From positions 25,449,076-25,513,075 of the forward strand of contig OX387604.1 of NCBI GenBank assembly GCA_947568835.1: a stretch of 64,000 nt of DNA. Direction: 5' to 3'. A program made the translations under genes and the position numbers. The notes beneath the pieces were generated by a model. That model worked only from the letters and a program-made list of their open reading frames with translations. It did no database searches and had not been told where the DNA came from. Source of the stretch: Protonemura montana. Its lineage: Eukaryota > Arthropoda > Insecta > Plecoptera > Nemouridae. Below are positions 63,058 to 64,000 of the stretch, piece by piece (within the stretch, counting starts at the first letter, position 1; each line of letters opens with the position of its first letter).

Positions 63058-63155
63058 ATGCACCATTTATACCCCCTGGCAAAAGGGGACCCGTTATGCC
63101 CACTTGGGTTTCACCCCCAAGTGCGGTGGCCCACTAGGTGCAAGCGATGCTTCAG
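63058..63155 (+). CDS. First visible coding exon of an unrecognised gene with Cys motif
   Basis: From ATG 63058 (context AAAC) the frame runs 32 codons plus two bases to a GTAAAA donor at 63156. It encodes MHHLYPLAKGDPLCPLGF then HPQVRWPTRCKRCF. A stop (TAA 63046-63048) lies in frame just upstream, so this is either the first coding exon or the true start is an unseen acceptor. The C-x13-C-x2-C spacing with basic residues suggests a metal-binding knuckle, though a fourth ligand is not seen in these exons. A second frame (PFIPPGKRGPVMPTW) is also open but does not join the next exon. The gene continues beyond the window. Confidence 0.6.
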
Positions 63156-63786
63156 GTAAAATCAAATTCCATTTTATGTTAATCTGTGTTTAGAAAGAAC
63201 TGTGTTTAGAAACTGGGTAATGGCCCAGATCGGAATATTGTTGGCCCGTGAAAATTTTGCCCAAAATGATAGATATGGTCTTTTCTTTCTCTAATCTGAT
63301 TTCGGTAACACAAAATTCTTACATTATTGATATTATTTCTGATTATCATTCTCCTTCCTCCAACCCCTAATTTTCTTACTTTGGCTTCAAGTTCATTAAA
63401 AATAGTTCATTATCTCAAATTTCCAGTCACAAATGATCATTTTTCCTCACAACACTGAACACAGATACATTCTCAAGTCCAAAATCTTGTTTATCTCTTC
63501 TAGTGAGTCTTAAATGTGAGCTAATTGTTTGGTAGGGTGCCAAAGAATCATATCTTTGCTATTCTTACAGCCATGATTTTCTTATAAAATAACCAAAAAA
63601 GCCATCAACGACAACTGGGTTGTCGTTCCTCTTTAAATTCTAGAGCTAATTACTTGAAAATTTGTAAGTGGTAGGTACCTGTTAAGTTGAGCTTGTAAAT
63701 ACTAGATATCCCTTTAATTGTCACAATTCTTTGCAAATGTACATTTCTTACTTAAAAGTTTACACATATTTACTGCCTTTTCTTAG
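63156..63786 (+). other. Intron of the unrecognised + strand gene
   Basis: From donor GTAAAA to acceptor ttcttag, phase 2. Nothing else recognisable. The 109 bases after 63891 are the start of its next intron. Confidence 0.65.
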
Positions 63787-63891
63787 AGACTACAAAGAAC
63801 ATGGGACGAAAAAGGACGCTGATAGGTTGCGGAAAGATGACACGACTGTTTCATCACCCACGTTGTCTAGTTGGAGCTCCCCATCTTCTCG
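63787..63891 (+). CDS. Second exon of the unrecognised + strand gene
   Basis: Acceptor gccttttcttag, donor GTGAGC at 63892. It enters with one base, completing an Arg codon (CKRCFR-DYKEH), and leaves in phase 2. It encodes DYKEHGTKKDADRLRKDD then TTVSSPTLSSWSSPSSR, a basic/acidic segment followed by a Ser-rich stretch with possible phosphorylation sites. Phase agreement and both strong splice sites support it. I recognise no named family with certainty. Confidence 0.75.
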
Positions 63892-64000
63892 GTGAGCTAC
63901 AATCAAGCTCATAATGCTCACTCATAAATTCTTGGGGGAAGCTAGTGGCAATACAGTATTTATTATCTGTTTGTTAAAGCATTACAACTAACGTATAAAC

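Noticed and set aside
1-64000. CRISPR arrays, phage, operons or other prokaryotic systems
   Set aside because: The tandem repeats here have no spacers, and the genes are intron-bearing animal genes; nothing supports a prokaryotic defence or mobile system.

Overview
The window is animal nuclear DNA, most likely from an arthropod and probably an insect. It is AT-rich, carries short exons separated by very long introns, has GT-AG splice sites, and holds two recognisable animal genes. No prokaryotic gene organisation is present. The species cannot be named from this sequence.

Region 1 (1 to about 46.6 kb, + strand) is the 3' end of a dachshund (dac/DACH) gene. Five exons are visible: 11000-11083, 37361-37507, 40842-41042, 44972-45076 and 46407-46459. 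Every intron interrupts the frame in phase 1. The first two exons encode the C-terminal Dachshund coiled-coil domain (Dachbox-C/DD2). The others encode a glycine-rich segment, a polyglutamine-bearing segment and the C-terminus. The domain-containing 5' exons lie outside the window. Introns make up almost all of these 46 kb. They contain a strictly periodic 13-bp minisatellite (3326-3923), several smaller tandem repeats and long G/C homopolymers, but no other convincing gene.

Region 2 (46.6-52.1 kb) is intergenic. Its clearest content is a 467-bp non-autonomous hAT-like DNA transposon with terminal inverted repeats and a near-perfect 8-bp target duplication.

Region 3 (52.1-56.6 kb, - strand) is a complete five-exon 3-hydroxy-3-methylglutaryl-CoA lyase gene (HMGCL), 334 residues. 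It has an apparent mitochondrial presequence, all the active-site residues and a C-terminal SKL peroxisomal signal. All its introns are phase 0.

Region 4 (57.0-57.75 kb, - strand) has strongly protein-like reading frames joined by a good splice pair but broken by one in-frame TGA and apparent frameshifts. It is either a decaying gene or a gene with sequence errors, and I do not recognise the family. From 57.75 to 62.7 kb I see no gene.

Region 5 (62.7-64 kb) has a small Gly-Leu-Ala-Ser repeat reading frame on the - strand. It also has the first two exons of an unrecognised + strand gene with a short cysteine motif; that gene continues past the window edge.

The genes show no functional linkage to one another. 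I found no operon, CRISPR array, phage or coordinated multi-gene system. The most interesting items are the dac cassette exon, the minisatellite, the broken 57-kb gene, the dual-targeted HMGCL and the new gene at the right edge.
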